A stretch of DNA of 38,705 nucleotides from Calderihabitans maritimus. GTDB lineage: Bacteria > Bacillota > KKC1 > Calderihabitantales > Calderihabitantaceae. Shown piece by piece: positions 1 through 8,387 of the stretch. A model generated the notes under the pieces. The model saw nothing but the letters and a program-made list of their open reading frames with translations. It made no database searches and had not been told where the DNA came from. The translations under genes were made by a program, and so were the position numbers. The number at the start of each line of letters is the position of its first letter. Position 1 is the stretch's first letter. The stretch spans positions 1-38,705 of the forward strand of contig NZ_BDGJ01000059.1 of the NCBI RefSeq assembly GCF_002207765.1, written 5' to 3'.

Positions 1-270
1 ATCCACCTCAGTCATTTCAAGGGTTTCCGGTTGTCGGGTCATTGATTTTGAAGATTAACTGTCAAAGATGAGTAATAATTATTGGATATAAAAGCTTAAC
101 TCTCCTTTTTCATAATCTCATTTTATCCCCTACCCTCGGGGCACCAAGTGGGACGATGGGGATCGAAAATTACCCCTTGCCTGATTGGTGGTTTTTATGT
201 GATTCCCCACCAAAAAAGAAAAACCCTCCCCAAGGTTCACTCATTTCCAGCTATTTGGATTGTTCTTGGT
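1..270. other. Non-coding stretch at window edge
   Basis: I see no supported gene here. A 7-bp inverted repeat (TTGGTGG/CCACCAA, 185-191 and 207-213) with a 15-base loop lies downstream of the small minus-strand peptide gene. It could be a weak terminator or RNA structure, but neither strand has a good U-tract directly after it. Confidence 0.4.
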
Positions 271-357
271 TCAAATTATTGTTGGCCGCAAGAATTTGCC
301 AACCAAAGTAATTGCAATTAGTATTATAATAATGGTGGATAAGATTACTCTTTTCAC
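271..357 (-). CDS. 28-residue single-pass membrane peptide
   Basis: This is a very short reading frame on the minus strand that starts with GTG and encodes 28 residues. The peptide begins with the basic stretch MKR, continues as an almost uninterrupted Ile/Leu/Thr/Val helix (residues 4-20), and ends with a short polar tail (KFLRPTII). An AGGAG ribosome-binding site (complement of 367-370) sits about 9 bases before the GTG. It lies about 100 bases downstream of tatA on the same strand. No family is recognised. The SD, the clean membrane helix and the position support a real small membrane peptide, but a chance frame in AT-rich DNA is possible. Confidence 0.4.
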   Translation of the reverse strand: MKRVILSTIIIILIAITLVGKFLRPTII

Positions 358-459
358 AAAAGCTGCTCCTTTATTAGGGAAAAACCAATCTGTCCATCAG
401 GAAGATAACAGCAATAACTGGAACGAAAATCTAAGTTAAAATTTAGACTCCTGGCAGAT

Positions 460-627
460 TTAATCTTGTTTCGCATCCTCTTCTACCGATTTATTTACCG
501 CGACCTTAAATTCCCGAATACTCTGGCCCAAGGCCTTACCTACTCCAGGTAATTTACCAGCACCGAAAACAATAAATGCAAGTAACAATATAATTAACAG
601 TTCAGGCAATCCTATTCCGCCCAACAT
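460..627 (-). CDS. tatA: Twin-arginine translocase subunit TatA/TatE
   Basis: Encodes 55 residues with the standard TatA plan: a short N-terminus (MLGGIGLPEL), one hydrophobic helix (about residues 9-22), the hinge FGAGKLPGVGK, then an amphipathic helix (ALGQSIREFK) and a charged tail. TatA oligomerises in the cytoplasmic membrane and forms the path for folded proteins bearing a twin-arginine signal. A GGAGGT ribosome-binding site precedes the ATG. The gene lies directly downstream of a cytochrome gene whose product carries an SRRKFL Tat signal, so transporter component and substrate are neighbours. TatC is not in the window. The length is at the short end for TatA but normal for Gram-positive copies. 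Confidence 0.93.
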   Translation of the reverse strand: MLGGIGLPELLIILLLAFIVFGAGKLPGVGKALGQSIREFKVAVNKSVEEDAKQD

Positions 628-787
628 CGTGGTTAACCTCCAATCTCAACATTTTGTTTTTACTCCCTTAACCTCTTTCCCCTTAGAATTTAAGGTTCAC
701 CGCTTTTCTATAGGTGGTGAAATTGTTTGACACCTTTTACCAAGTAGATAGCTTCTTTAAAACGATATTTGTTTATATGGAAAGAAC

Positions 788-803
788 GGGGGCTAACGCC
801 CCC
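788..803 (-). terminator. GC-rich hairpin after the cytochrome gene
   Basis: GGGGGC-TAAC-GCCCCC is a perfect 6-bp stem with a 4-base loop, 36 bases past the cytochrome stop on the minus strand. It is followed by only a modest U-rich run (GUUCUUUCC), so termination may be partial and allow read-through into tatA. Confidence 0.55.
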
Positions 804-839
804 TAAACCGTTACTATCTCCTATATTTAGTCACCGCGT

Positions 840-1709
840 TTAACCCCTGTGATCATCATGACAAGTCAGGCAGTCCATCTTACCACGGGAATTTTCTAAG
901 ACTCCACCCTTCGTATGACAGCTACCGCAGTCAGTAATTGCTTCAGGAGCCTTATAAACAGGTGTGAAGCTACCCTCAACAATTATTTGATTTAATAGCT
1001 CCACTGCCTTTGCTGCTATATCACCAGCTAATTTAGCGCAACGCTCTGCCCTCTCTGGAGAGAACGATTTCTTCCCTGAAGCTTTACACCAGTTGGTAAC
1101 CGAAACATGGCATAATGGGTTTCCAGCTACACTTTGTGCTTGTTCGCCCATATCGCCAAATTTGTTACTATTTGCAGTCGGCAAAGGTGTTGTAGAATAA
1201 TAACCTAGCAATTCATTAATCGCCACCCCTAACTTTTCATGGTCTTTTCCAAGAATTAAGTTGATAGCCATGCAAGAACCGTTTGCCGCACCACATAAAG
1301 TTGCCCAGCCCATTACTCCTCCCGCACCGTAATAAGCAAGTTGTTCTACAGGAGGTATGGCATCGTATGGATAACCGACTTCTTTGGCCAAAGTCTCAAT
1401 TATTGCCGCAAAAGAACCTGCCATACAGTGTAAGTCTCTTTTATAAGCCTCAAACCCTGCCTTTCTTACCACTTCGGGATCCAATTTTTTGTAAGGCCAA
1501 GGAGTAGGGGGAAATTCGACCTTAGTATTTGTTGCCGCTACAGTTTCTTTTGCTTTTTCTTTCGTCTGTTCTGCCATCTTAGCCGAGCAACCTACTAAAC
1601 CAATACTACCAATACCAACGGCAGTACCAACAGCAAACTTACCTGCGTCACAGAGAAACTTTCTTCTTGATAAAGCCTTTTCTAATGGTTTCACTTTCTT
1701 GTCTTCCAT
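840..1709 (-). CDS. Tat-exported split-Soret-type diheme cytochrome c (C_GCAxxG_C_C family)
   Basis: Encodes 289 residues from an ATG preceded by GGGAGGTGGAG; the same frame stays open upstream to 1868 but lacks a comparable SD. Residues 14-19 (SRRKFL) are a twin-arginine signal, followed by a hydrophobic stretch and a lipobox-like LVGC (Cys41), so the mature protein may be a lipoprotein on the outer face of the membrane. The central region has the Cys pattern of the C_GCAxxG_C_C/split-Soret family (Cys95, Cys139, Cys146, Cys200-His201, Cys208, Cys224). The C-terminus has two heme c sites, CGSCH (261-265) and CLTCH (280-284). Known split-Soret cytochromes bind two hemes per monomer plus an iron-sulfur cluster; the redox partner here is unknown. 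A tatA gene follows on the same strand and a LysR gene is divergent. Confidence 0.85.
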   Translation of the reverse strand: MEDKKVKPLEKALSRRKFLCDAGKFAVGTAVGIGSIGLVGCSAKMAEQTKEKAKETVAATNTKVEFPPTPWPYKKLDPEVVRKAGFEAYKRDLHCMAGSFAAIIETLAKEVGYPYDAIPPVEQLAYYGAGGVMGWATLCGAANGSCMAINLILGKDHEKLGVAINELLGYYSTTPLPTANSNKFGDMGEQAQSVAGNPLCHVSVTNWCKASGKKSFSPERAERCAKLAGDIAAKAVELLNQIIVEGSFTPVYKAPEAITDCGSCHTKGGVLENSRGKMDCLTCHDDHRG

Positions 1710-2178
1710 AATCTCCACCTCCCAAAGGTTATGAAAACCGTACCCCAGCCAGCCTTCAGCCTGACTTTCTCCCTTAGGTAATTGTTTTCCAATCCTTACT
1801 TTTGTCTCAACCTTTCCTCCTTTTGTTACGTTATACCCCCCCTTTTTTTCGTTTGTGAAATAATACACACACTTTCATAAAAATTTCACTCGAGATCTAC
1901 AGTGGATAAATTTTTTAGCTCAGCCTGAAATTTTTCACTACTACCTCGTATTTCTTGTTCCGTAAATCTCGAGCATAAAACTGGTTTTCTCTACAATTTT
2001 TGCTCAGTATCCCTATCCTGTATCGCTATACATAGCATTTTTCACGTGTTTTAGTTATCCTGTTCACAAACACTTATATCGATATAGATTTTGATTATGA
2101 CCATACATGGCTTATATACAACTCCTGTTCTGTATTGTTGTTCCATACTCAGTGCTTGCAAACTCCTTTAGGGTTATA
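1710..2178. other. Intergenic control region between cytochrome and lysR
   Basis: No gene is supported. The first 150 bases form the likely leader of the cytochrome mRNA (minus strand) and contain small self-complementary segments (GGTT-TTCAT-AACC near 1725; ATTG-GAAA-ACAAT near 1770) that match no RNA family I recognise. Further out are two facing copies of CTCGAGAT (1889-1896 and, inverted, 1966-1973), the palindrome ATATCGATAT near 2078, and a pair of related motifs AAATTTCACT/AAATTTTTCACT. Any of these could bind the divergent LysR protein; none is proven. Confidence 0.35.
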
Positions 2179-2207
2179 TTGAACCATGGTAACTACTTGA
2201 ATATAAT
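2179..2207 (+). promoter_or_regulatory. Sigma-A promoter of lysR
   Basis: TTGAAC (2179-2184) and TATAAT (2202-2207) are separated by exactly 17 bases, about 50 bases before the lysR start. The palindrome ACCATGGT (2183-2190) overlaps the -35 edge and could be an autoregulatory site. Confidence 0.72.
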
Positions 2208-2258
2208 AAAAATAAAAAAAGCGGCTATGCTCACATACGGGCAAAGGAGATAATATCC

Positions 2259-3173
2259 ATGAATATTTCTCACTTTGAATTACTTTGCGAAGTAGCAAGG
2301 GTGAAGAGTTTTTCGAAAGCAGCTAAATTACTCCATCTGAGTCAACCTGCAGTAAGTTCACAGATTCACTCCATTGAAGATTATTATGGGGCAAAGTTAT
2401 TCGAACGCAGTACCAGCGGGGTTACTTTAACACCTGTAGGTGAAATAGTGTATCAATATGCAAAAGAAATACTACGGCTACACGAGAAATTAGAAAAGGA
2501 AATTGATGATCTATTGAATACTGAAAATCAAAAGTTGATAATTGGCGCCAGTTCGACTATCGGAAATTATGCAATACCCTGTACCATTTGGACATTTAAA
2601 GAAAAGTATCCTTGTACTCAAATTAAGTTGGAAGTAAAGAACACGGAAACTATCCTTAGCATGCTAGCGAATGATGAATTAGATCTGGCTCTATTGGAAG
2701 AACCCATTCCAAAAAATGATGGAAATTTAAAGAAACAGCCGGTTTTAAATGATGAGTTGCTGGTGATAACTCCACCCAAAAAACCATGGGTTGATAAAAC
2801 TTCCATTACTTTAGAAGAATTAAAAAAAGCCCCGTTGATTATCCGGGAACAAGGCTCTGGTTTACGCTATATGTTTGAAAAAGCAATTTCTGGGTTAAAT
2901 GTTAAACTGCCAGAAGATTTTAACGTGATAGCTGAAATGGGGAGCACTGAAGCCATAAAGTCGGCGGTGGAAGCTGGATTAGGCGTATCTATCTGCAGTA
3001 GTCTGGCTATTAAGAAAGAAATTCGCTCGGGAACAATTCATCCCTTAAGAATTGAAAATGCCGAATTTCAAGTAAATTATCTAATAGTTTATAAAAATGA
3101 CAAACAATTGAATAACGCCGCAAAAAGATTTATACGATTTTTAGCAGGGCCCGGGAAAGATCCTTTCTGTTAA
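2259..3173 (+). CDS. LysR-family transcriptional regulator
   Basis: Encodes 304 residues, a normal LysR length. Residues 1-60 form the winged helix-turn-helix (FSKAAKLLHLSQPAVSSQI), followed by a linker helix and a periplasmic-binding-protein-like effector domain from about residue 90. An AAAGGAG SD precedes the ATG. It is transcribed divergently from the cytochrome/tatA unit and lies beside the remnant of a YeeE/YedE sulfur/selenium transporter. The sequence resembles CysB-like and selenium-metabolism-associated LysR proteins, so a sulfur or selenium signal is plausible, but the ligand cannot be read from sequence. Likely targets are its own promoter and the cytochrome promoter. Confidence 0.9.
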   Translation: MNISHFELLCEVARVKSFSKAAKLLHLSQPAVSSQIHSIEDYYGAKLFERSTSGVTLTPVGEIVYQYAKEILRLHEKLEKEIDDLLNTENQKLIIGASSTIGNYAIPCTIWTFKEKYPCTQIKLEVKNTETILSMLANDELDLALLEEPIPKNDGNLKKQPVLNDELLVITPPKKPWVDKTSITLEELKKAPLIIREQGSGLRYMFEKAISGLNVKLPEDFNVIAEMGSTEAIKSAVEAGLGVSICSSLAIKKEIRSGTIHPLRIENAEFQVNYLIVYKNDKQLNNAAKRFIRFLAGPGKDPFC

Positions 3174-3180
3174 TGACTAT

Positions 3181-3440
3181 GATCTTACGAAGTAATATCG
3201 TAACCACAGGCTGGTTAAAATGCCCCCTAAAAGCAAAAAGAATCCAAAAACCAGCCGTGAAGTGACTGAGAAGATATTTCTCCCAGTAGTGCACTGATAT
3301 TGCAACCTAATGCTAAACTAGCGCCATAACCCATTAAAAAATTCCTAGAACAACTTGCGAACCTGATCTTATTCATTTAACGCGAAATTCACCAGCCATA
3401 ACACCAGCCAGAACCGCCAAATCCGTTAATCCCAAAGCAT
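3181..3440 (-). pseudogene. Decayed 3' part of a YeeE/YedE-family transporter gene
   Basis: Translating the minus strand gives ALGLTDLAVLAGVMAGEFRVK, then a stop and further disruption, then in another frame MGYGASLALGCNISALLGEI followed by SSQSLHGWFWILFAF after a further frame change. The pieces AGEF, MGYGA-LA-GCNI and SLHGW occur in this order in YeeE/YedE membrane proteins (sulfur/selenium compound transporters), with the conserved Cys in GCNI. The N-terminal half is missing and at least one stop and two frame changes interrupt the rest. It sits tail-to-tail with the lysR gene. The family call rests on recalled motifs, not on a search. Confidence 0.7.
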
Positions 3441-3443
3441 TTT

Positions 3444-3484
3444 AAAAGCCTGAATCCCCCTCCAAGGAGGGGTTTCAGGCTTTA
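3444..3484. terminator. Strong bidirectional terminator between lysR and ptsI
   Basis: AAAGCCTGAA pairs with TTCAGGCTTT around an inner CCCCTCC/GGAGGGG stem, giving a long hairpin with a 2-base tip. U-rich tails on both strands suit termination of the converging lysR and fruR-ptsI units. Confidence 0.88.
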
Positions 3485-3518
3485 GCTCATGATAGGCGAT
3501 GGATGCCCTGAAAATTAA

Positions 3519-5264
3519 TCAGAGAAGCCCTTTTTCCTTTTGAAATTCTTCCAATTTACTGCGTACTTCCTCCGTTGTGGTCAATTCCAGGATTTCTTCT
3601 ACCAATTTTATACATTCCTTGCGGTTAATTTGGGAAATAACCTGCTTCACTTTTTTAATCGATCCTGCCACCATACTCCATTCGTCAAGACCTAACCCTA
3701 CAAGAAGAGGGGCTGCCAACGGATCTCCGGCCATGCCGCCACACATACCGGTCCACTTACCTTCCCGGTGGGATGCCTCAATAACTTGTTTGACAAGACG
3801 TATGACCGCCGGGTGAAGGTGATCATATAAATAACTTATTTTTTCATTCATGCGGTCCACAGCTACTGTATATTGAACAAGATCATTTGTCCCGATACTG
3901 AAGAAATCAACTTCCTTTGCAAATTTATCGGCCAAAATGGCAGTGGAAGGAACTTCAACCATAATCCCCACTTCAACGGACGGGTCAAACTTAACTCCTT
4001 CTTTCATCAGCTGATCTTTCACTTCTTCTAAAATTGCTTTGGCCTGTCTCCATTCCTCAAGGCTTGAGATCATAGGAAACATGATTTTAACTTTACCATA
4101 GGCACTAGCCCTTAAAATCGCTCGCAGCTGAGTAACAAGCAATTCACTTTGATCTAAACTAAGGCGGATTGCCCGGTATCCCAAAAACGGATTCATTTCT
4201 TTCGGCAGGGAGAGATAAGGGAGCTCTTTATCCCCGCCAATATCAAGGGTGCGGATAATAACCGGCTTACCTTTCATGGCCGATACAACCTGTTTGTAGG
4301 CCTCATACTGCTTTTCTTCCGAGGGCATTTCCGTTTCATTCATAAACAGAAATTCTGTACGGTATAATCCAATGCCCTCGGCCCCATGTTCCAGAGCTGG
4401 TTTGGCTTCTGCCGGCGTTCCAATGTTTGCAGCTATCTCTACCCTAAACCCATCCGCTGTTATCGCGGGCTTAAAGGTAAACTGTTCTAGTTTACGTAAC
4501 GCCTCCTCTTCCCTTTGTCTTTTTGCCTCGTATTCCTCAATAAGCCGGTCATTGGGATTTACAATACACTCACCGGTGCTGCCATCTATAATAATAAAAT
4601 CACCGTCATTAATTTGTTCAATGTTTTTACCCACACCAACAACAGCCGGAATACCCAGGGAGCGAGATAATATCGCAGTGTGTGAAGTTTTACCTCCCAC
4701 TCGGGTGACAAATCCCAAAACGTATTTTTTGTTTAATTGTACCGTATCAGATGGCGCCAAATCATCAGCCACCAATATAACTTCTTCTTTGATGCCTGAT
4801 AGCGCTGTTCCTTTTTTTCCTTGCAGATGCAGTACAAGTCGCTTTCCTACATCCCGTACGTCAGCCGCTCTTTCCCGGAAATATTCATCATTCATTCCTT
4901 CAAATATCGCTGCAAACTGTTCCACCACCTCATTTACTGCTTTTTCGGCGGAATATCTGCGCTGGCGAATGAGCTTTTCCATCTCGGGGCAAAAAGACGG
5001 GTCATTTAAAAAAGCCTGCTGTGCCATTAAAATAGCTGCTTTATCTTTTCCAAGCTCCGCTCTTGTCCGCTCAATGAGTTCATCAAGTTCCCGGTAGGAT
5101 TTTTCTTTGGCGAGCTGCAGTCGATGTACCTCATCATTGATTTCTTCTTCTGATATCGTGTCACGTACAGATTTCCCTTGACTAATAAACGGCTGATAAA
5201 GAAAGGCTTTTCCTAAACGTATTCCTTCAGATACGCCAGTACCCCTGATGGTTATTGCTGCCAT
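3519..5264 (-). CDS. ptsI: PTS Enzyme I (phosphoenolpyruvate-protein phosphotransferase)
   Basis: Encodes 581 residues, the usual Enzyme I length. This cytosolic enzyme takes phosphate from phosphoenolpyruvate and passes it to HPr, the first step of PTS sugar uptake. The phospho-His is His195 in GGKTSHTAILSRSLGIPAVVG, at the end of the N-terminal phosphohistidine domain. The C-terminal barrel shows GIGLYRTEFLF, the metal/PEP site and the active Cys in GMCGGMAGDP. Its ATG shares one base with the ptsH stop (TAATG), so the two are translationally coupled. It is the last gene of the fructose operon and is followed by a strong terminator. Confidence 0.98.
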   Translation of the reverse strand: MAAITIRGTGVSEGIRLGKAFLYQPFISQGKSVRDTISEEEINDEVHRLQLAKEKSYRELDELIERTRAELGKDKAAILMAQQAFLNDPSFCPEMEKLIRQRRYSAEKAVNEVVEQFAAIFEGMNDEYFRERAADVRDVGKRLVLHLQGKKGTALSGIKEEVILVADDLAPSDTVQLNKKYVLGFVTRVGGKTSHTAILSRSLGIPAVVGVGKNIEQINDGDFIIIDGSTGECIVNPNDRLIEEYEAKRQREEEALRKLEQFTFKPAITADGFRVEIAANIGTPAEAKPALEHGAEGIGLYRTEFLFMNETEMPSEEKQYEAYKQVVSAMKGKPVIIRTLDIGGDKELPYLSLPKEMNPFLGYRAIRLSLDQSELLVTQLRAILRASAYGKVKIMFPMISSLEEWRQAKAILEEVKDQLMKEGVKFDPSVEVGIMVEVPSTAILADKFAKEVDFFSIGTNDLVQYTVAVDRMNEKISYLYDHLHPAVIRLVKQVIEASHREGKWTGMCGGMAGDPLAAPLLVGLGLDEWSMVAGSIKKVKQVISQINRKECIKLVEEILELTTTEEVRSKLEEFQKEKGLL

Positions 5265-5533
5265 TAGGCTTCACCAAACCTTTGTTCAATTAACTCCGCC
5301 AATGCTTTAACAGCCTCTTCCTCATCATCCCCACTGGCTTCAATGGTTATCTTGGTACCCTTGATAAGAGCGAGACTCATAAGTCCCAATATACTTTTAG
5401 CATCTGCTTCAGATCCATCCTCTTTTTTTACTTTAATTTCCGATTGAAATTCACTGGCTTTTTGGGTAAATAATTGTGCCGGTCTTGCATGCAAGCCTGT
5501 TTCGTTGGTAATAGTTACCTCTTTTTTAACCAT
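5264..5533 (-). CDS. ptsH: PTS phosphocarrier protein HPr
   Basis: Encodes 89 residues. His15 in GLHARPA is the phosphate carrier between Enzyme I and the sugar-specific IIA. Ser47 in AKSILGLMSL matches Ser46 of Bacillus HPr, the HPr kinase site used in carbon catabolite control; the number shifts by one because of a single inserted residue. A GGGAGGG SD precedes the ATG. The gene sits between the fructose IIA gene and ptsI rather than in a stand-alone ptsHI operon, so its expression should follow fructose induction unless there is an internal promoter. Confidence 0.97.
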   Translation of the reverse strand: MVKKEVTITNETGLHARPAQLFTQKASEFQSEIKVKKEDGSEADAKSILGLMSLALIKGTKITIEASGDDEEEAVKALAELIEQRFGEA

Positions 5534-5547
5534 GTGAAGCCCTCCCT

Positions 5548-6000
5548 TTAAATTGTCTCTAATACCTGTATAACTTCTTCCGGTGATTTTGCTTCCTTAA
5601 GCTGATTGCGAAATTCTTCGTGCATTAGTTTTCGAGCAATTGCAGCTAAGATTTGCAGATGTTCATTACCTGCCTGCTCTTCGGGAACGGCAATTAAAAA
5701 GACAATGGATACTGGATAGCCGTCAAGGGAGTGCCAATCGATGGGCCGGGCCAATTTAGCAAAACCCAACGCCGGTGCAGCCACCCCTTCAGATTTGCCG
5801 TGGGGGATGGCCACACCAAATCCAACGCCAGTTGAACCCTTTTCCTCACGTTCTAATACCGCTTGCAAATAGGTATCTTTATTTTTGACAGCCCCGCTTT
5901 TTACCATCTTCTCAACCATTTTTTCAATGCATTCTTCCTTATCGTCAGCATCAAGGGACAGGTCAATGGTTTCTTTACTAATGATTTCCACTAATTTCAC
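5548..6000 (-). CDS. Fructose-type PTS IIA component
   Basis: Encodes 150 residues of a PTS EIIA type-2 (fructose/mannitol) domain. His67 in VAIPHGKS is the phosphorylation site that receives phosphate from HPr and passes it to IIB. The GTG at 6000 is chosen because GGAGGG lies 7 bases before it; an ATG at 6039 in the same frame would overlap the IIBC gene and lacks an SD. IIA is a separate protein here, whereas many Firmicutes fuse it to IIBC. The gene lies 22 bases downstream of the IIBC stop. Confidence 0.93.
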   Translation of the reverse strand: MKLVEIISKETIDLSLDADDKEECIEKMVEKMVKSGAVKNKDTYLQAVLEREEKGSTGVGFGVAIPHGKSEGVAAPALGFAKLARPIDWHSLDGYPVSIVFLIAVPEEQAGNEHLQILAAIARKLMHEEFRNQLKEAKSPEEVIQVLETI

Positions 6001-6022
6001 GTTTCTTACCCTCCGACTCAAC

Positions 6023-7402
6023 TTATACTTTATTAACATCTATAGGACGTTTTAATAGATTGACCAGTATCGCGGTAACTATCGTTCCTATAATGATAGA
6101 AACGGCATACATGAACAAGTTGCCTACAGCATGTGGAATTAGTAAGACAAAAATCCCTCCGTGGGGCGCTCGCAGAGTTGCCCCAAATAACATAGACAAC
6201 GCACCTGTTACTGCGGAACCGACCATAATGGCCGGAATGACACGGAACGGGTCAGCCGCAGCAAAGGGTATTGCTCCTTCTGTAATAAAGGAAATTCCAA
6301 GAGCAGCAGCTGCTTTTCCCGCTTCCCTTTCTTCCGGCGTGTACTTTTTCGGAGCAAGAAGCGTTGCCAACCACAGCCCTAACGGCGGTGTCATACCTGC
6401 AGCCATTACAGCAGCCATCGGCCCGTAAATTTCGCTTCCCAAAAGCCCCACAGCAAAGGTGTAAGCGGCTTTATTTACCGGGCCACCCATATCAAAGGCC
6501 ATCATAGCTCCCAGAATTAAACCAAGGATAACGGCATTGGCTCCGGTTAATCCAGACAGCCACTTGGTCAGACCATCCATAATAGCCTTTACCGGACCGC
6601 CGACGACATAAATCATAAGCAGACCGGTTGCTAATGTTCCCAAGAAAGGTATAATTAAGATGGGTTTTAAGCCTTCCAGGTTCTTTGGCAGTTTGATGGC
6701 ATCTTTTAACCATTTAGCAATGTATCCGGCAATAAAACCGGCAATAATTCCGCCCAGGAACCCGGCTCCAATTTTGGACGCCAGCATACCACCTACCAGT
6801 CCAGGTGCAAGACCAGGCTTTTCGGCAATGGAATATGCAATAAAACCTGCCAGAACCGGTACCATCAAAGCAAAGGCTGAACCGCCCCCGATATCCATTA
6901 AAGCGGCAGCAAGGGTACCTTCTTCTTTAAAGGCTTCAATGCCAAAGATAAATGAAATTGCAATAATAAGTCCCCCGGCGGCCACCAGCGGTATCATGTA
7001 GGAAACACCGTTCATTAAGTGCTTATAAACACCTGTACGCTGTGCAGTGCGCTCGGCTTTGGTTTTTTGTATTTCTGCAATATAGTCCTGTGATGTAGGC
7101 TTTTTGTCCAACGCTTCATCTAACAGTTTACCAGGATTTTTAATGGCCTCACCAACTGAAGCCTTTACCACAGGCTTGCCTCGAAAGCGCCCCTCATCCA
7201 CATCAGTATCTGCCGCAATTATGATGGCATGAGCTTCCGCGATATCCTCTTCGGTTAAAGCGTTTTCAACACCAACGGCCCCGCGGGTCTCCACCTTTAT
7301 TTCTATATTTTTTTCCTCAGCTGCTTTTTTTAACGCTTCAGCCGCCATGTATGTGTGTGCAATACCAGTGGGACACGCCGTAACTGCTAAAATTTTCTTC
7401 AT
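6023..7402 (-). CDS. fruA: Fructose-specific PTS IIBC permease
   Basis: Encodes 459 residues. Residues 1-100 are the IIB domain with phospho-Cys10 ([14 protein letters not shown]), then a linker and a IIC membrane domain with about 8-10 hydrophobic segments, including [14 protein letters not shown] and the conserved [14 protein letters not shown] loop. It imports fructose and phosphorylates it to fructose 1-phosphate. An AAGGAGG SD precedes the ATG. The upstream fruK uses the product and the downstream IIA donates phosphate. The fused IIA domain found in many FruA proteins is absent and is encoded by the next gene. Confidence 0.95.
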   Translation of the reverse strand: MKKILAVTACPTGIAHTYMAAEALKKAAEEKNIEIKVETRGAVGVENALTEEDIAEAHAIIIAADTDVDEGRFRGKPVVKASVGEAIKNPGKLLDEALDKKPTSQDYIAEIQKTKAERTAQRTGVYKHLMNGVSYMIPLVAAGGLIIAISFIFGIEAFKEEGTLAAALMDIGGGSAFALMVPVLAGFIAYSIAEKPGLAPGLVGGMLASKIGAGFLGGIIAGFIAGYIAKWLKDAIKLPKNLEGLKPILIIPFLGTLATGLLMIYVVGGPVKAIMDGLTKWLSGLTGANAVILGLILGAMMAFDMGGPVNKAAYTFAVGLLGSEIYGPMAAVMAAGMTPPLGLWLATLLAPKKYTPEEREAGKAAAALGISFITEGAIPFAAADPFRVIPAIMVGSAVTGALSMLFGATLRAPHGGIFVLLIPHAVGNLFMYAVSIIIGTIVTAILVNLLKRPIDVNKV

Positions 7403-7432
7403 AATATTCTTTCCTCCTTGTCTTGATGCTTT

Positions 7433-8377
7433 TTAAAGTTGGATCCTTGTAACATTTACATCATTTAATAAACGCTGCACTTCGGCAAAGGAACATACTT
7501 CCGTGCCTGCCTTAGAAGCCGTTACCGTACCTGCAGCGGTAGCCCACCGCGCTACTTCTTCCAATAATTTATTTTCCAGGAAGGCATAAGTCATAGCAGC
7601 AACCATCGAATCTCCCGCTCCGACAGTACTCTGCGGAGTAATTGGGAAAGGTGTTACGCGATAAGCTTCTTTTTTGTCCAGAACGATCGATCCCTTGCTG
7701 CCCATGGAAACAACAACAACCGTAACCCCTTCATGAATCAGCTCTTGGCCGGCGGTAACAATGTCCTGTTCGGTTGGCAGCGAACGTCCTACTAACTGTT
7801 CAAGCTCATGGATGTTGGGTTTCACCGCAAAAGGGCGTGCTTTAATGCCTTCCTTTAGTGCCTTTCCGTCGGCATCCAAGATTGATTTTACATTTTTCCC
7901 CTTGGCAAGGGTGATGTAATCTTTATAAATATCTTCTGGAACTCCACGCGGCAAGCTTCCCCCAAGTATAAGAAAGGAAGCATCCTGTAGAAGGTTAGAT
8001 AATTTCTCCCGAAATTTAGTTAAATCTTCGGCTGATACTTCAAAACCAGGTTCATTAATTTCAGTTGTCAATTTCGTTTGGTTATCAACAATTTTTAAAT
8101 TGGTACGAGTTACCCCCTGAACTTCCACAAACTCTGTTTTTATCCCTAGGTCTTTTAAACTTTTTTGAATAACCCCCCCTTGAGAATTCCCGATAAATCC
8201 GGTAGCAATTACATCAATAGCAAACTTCTTTAGTACCTTTGCTACATTAACACCTTTTCCACCGGGATCTAGGCGCATCTGTTCGACACGGTTTAGCCCC
8301 CCTACATCCAATCGAGGAATGATGATCGTTTTGTCCAGCGCCGGGTTAAGCGTGACGGTTACAACTTTTGGCAACAT
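7433..8377 (-). CDS. fruK: 1-phosphofructokinase (PfkB family)
   Basis: Encodes 314 residues. It phosphorylates fructose 1-phosphate to fructose 1,6-bisphosphate with ATP. The PfkB signatures are DPGGKGVNVAKVL (about 38-50) and VGAGDSMVAA with catalytic Asp256. The ATG at 8377 is chosen because TAGGAGGAAA lies just before it and the family starts with a VTLNPALD-type strand; the frame is open upstream to 8416 inside fruR. It follows fruR by 10 bases and precedes the IIBC permease. Confidence 0.96.
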   Translation of the reverse strand: MLPKVVTVTLNPALDKTIIIPRLDVGGLNRVEQMRLDPGGKGVNVAKVLKKFAIDVIATGFIGNSQGGVIQKSLKDLGIKTEFVEVQGVTRTNLKIVDNQTKLTTEINEPGFEVSAEDLTKFREKLSNLLQDASFLILGGSLPRGVPEDIYKDYITLAKGKNVKSILDADGKALKEGIKARPFAVKPNIHELEQLVGRSLPTEQDIVTAGQELIHEGVTVVVVSMGSKGSIVLDKKEAYRVTPFPITPQSTVGAGDSMVAAMTYAFLENKLLEEVARWATAAGTVTASKAGTEVCSFAEVQRLLNDVNVTRIQL

Positions 8378-8387
8378 ATGTTTCCTC

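Noticed and set aside
1-42. Minus-strand frame starting MTRQPETLEMTEVD and running off the window edge
   Set aside because: No SD precedes the ATG and only 14 codons are visible, so a partial gene cannot be supported.
1710-1868. Named riboswitch in the cytochrome leader
   Set aside because: Small self-complementary segments exist, but the sequence does not match any riboswitch consensus I can recall.
1889-1973. Facing CTCGAGAT copies in the lysR-cytochrome gap as an attachment site or transposon end
   Set aside because: Only 8 bp each, no target duplication and no recombinase nearby; kept only as possible regulator sites.
4372-5097. Long plus-strand frame of 241 codons opposite ptsI
   Set aside because: It is a mirror of the intact ptsI gene, has low-complexity Ser-rich content and no SD.
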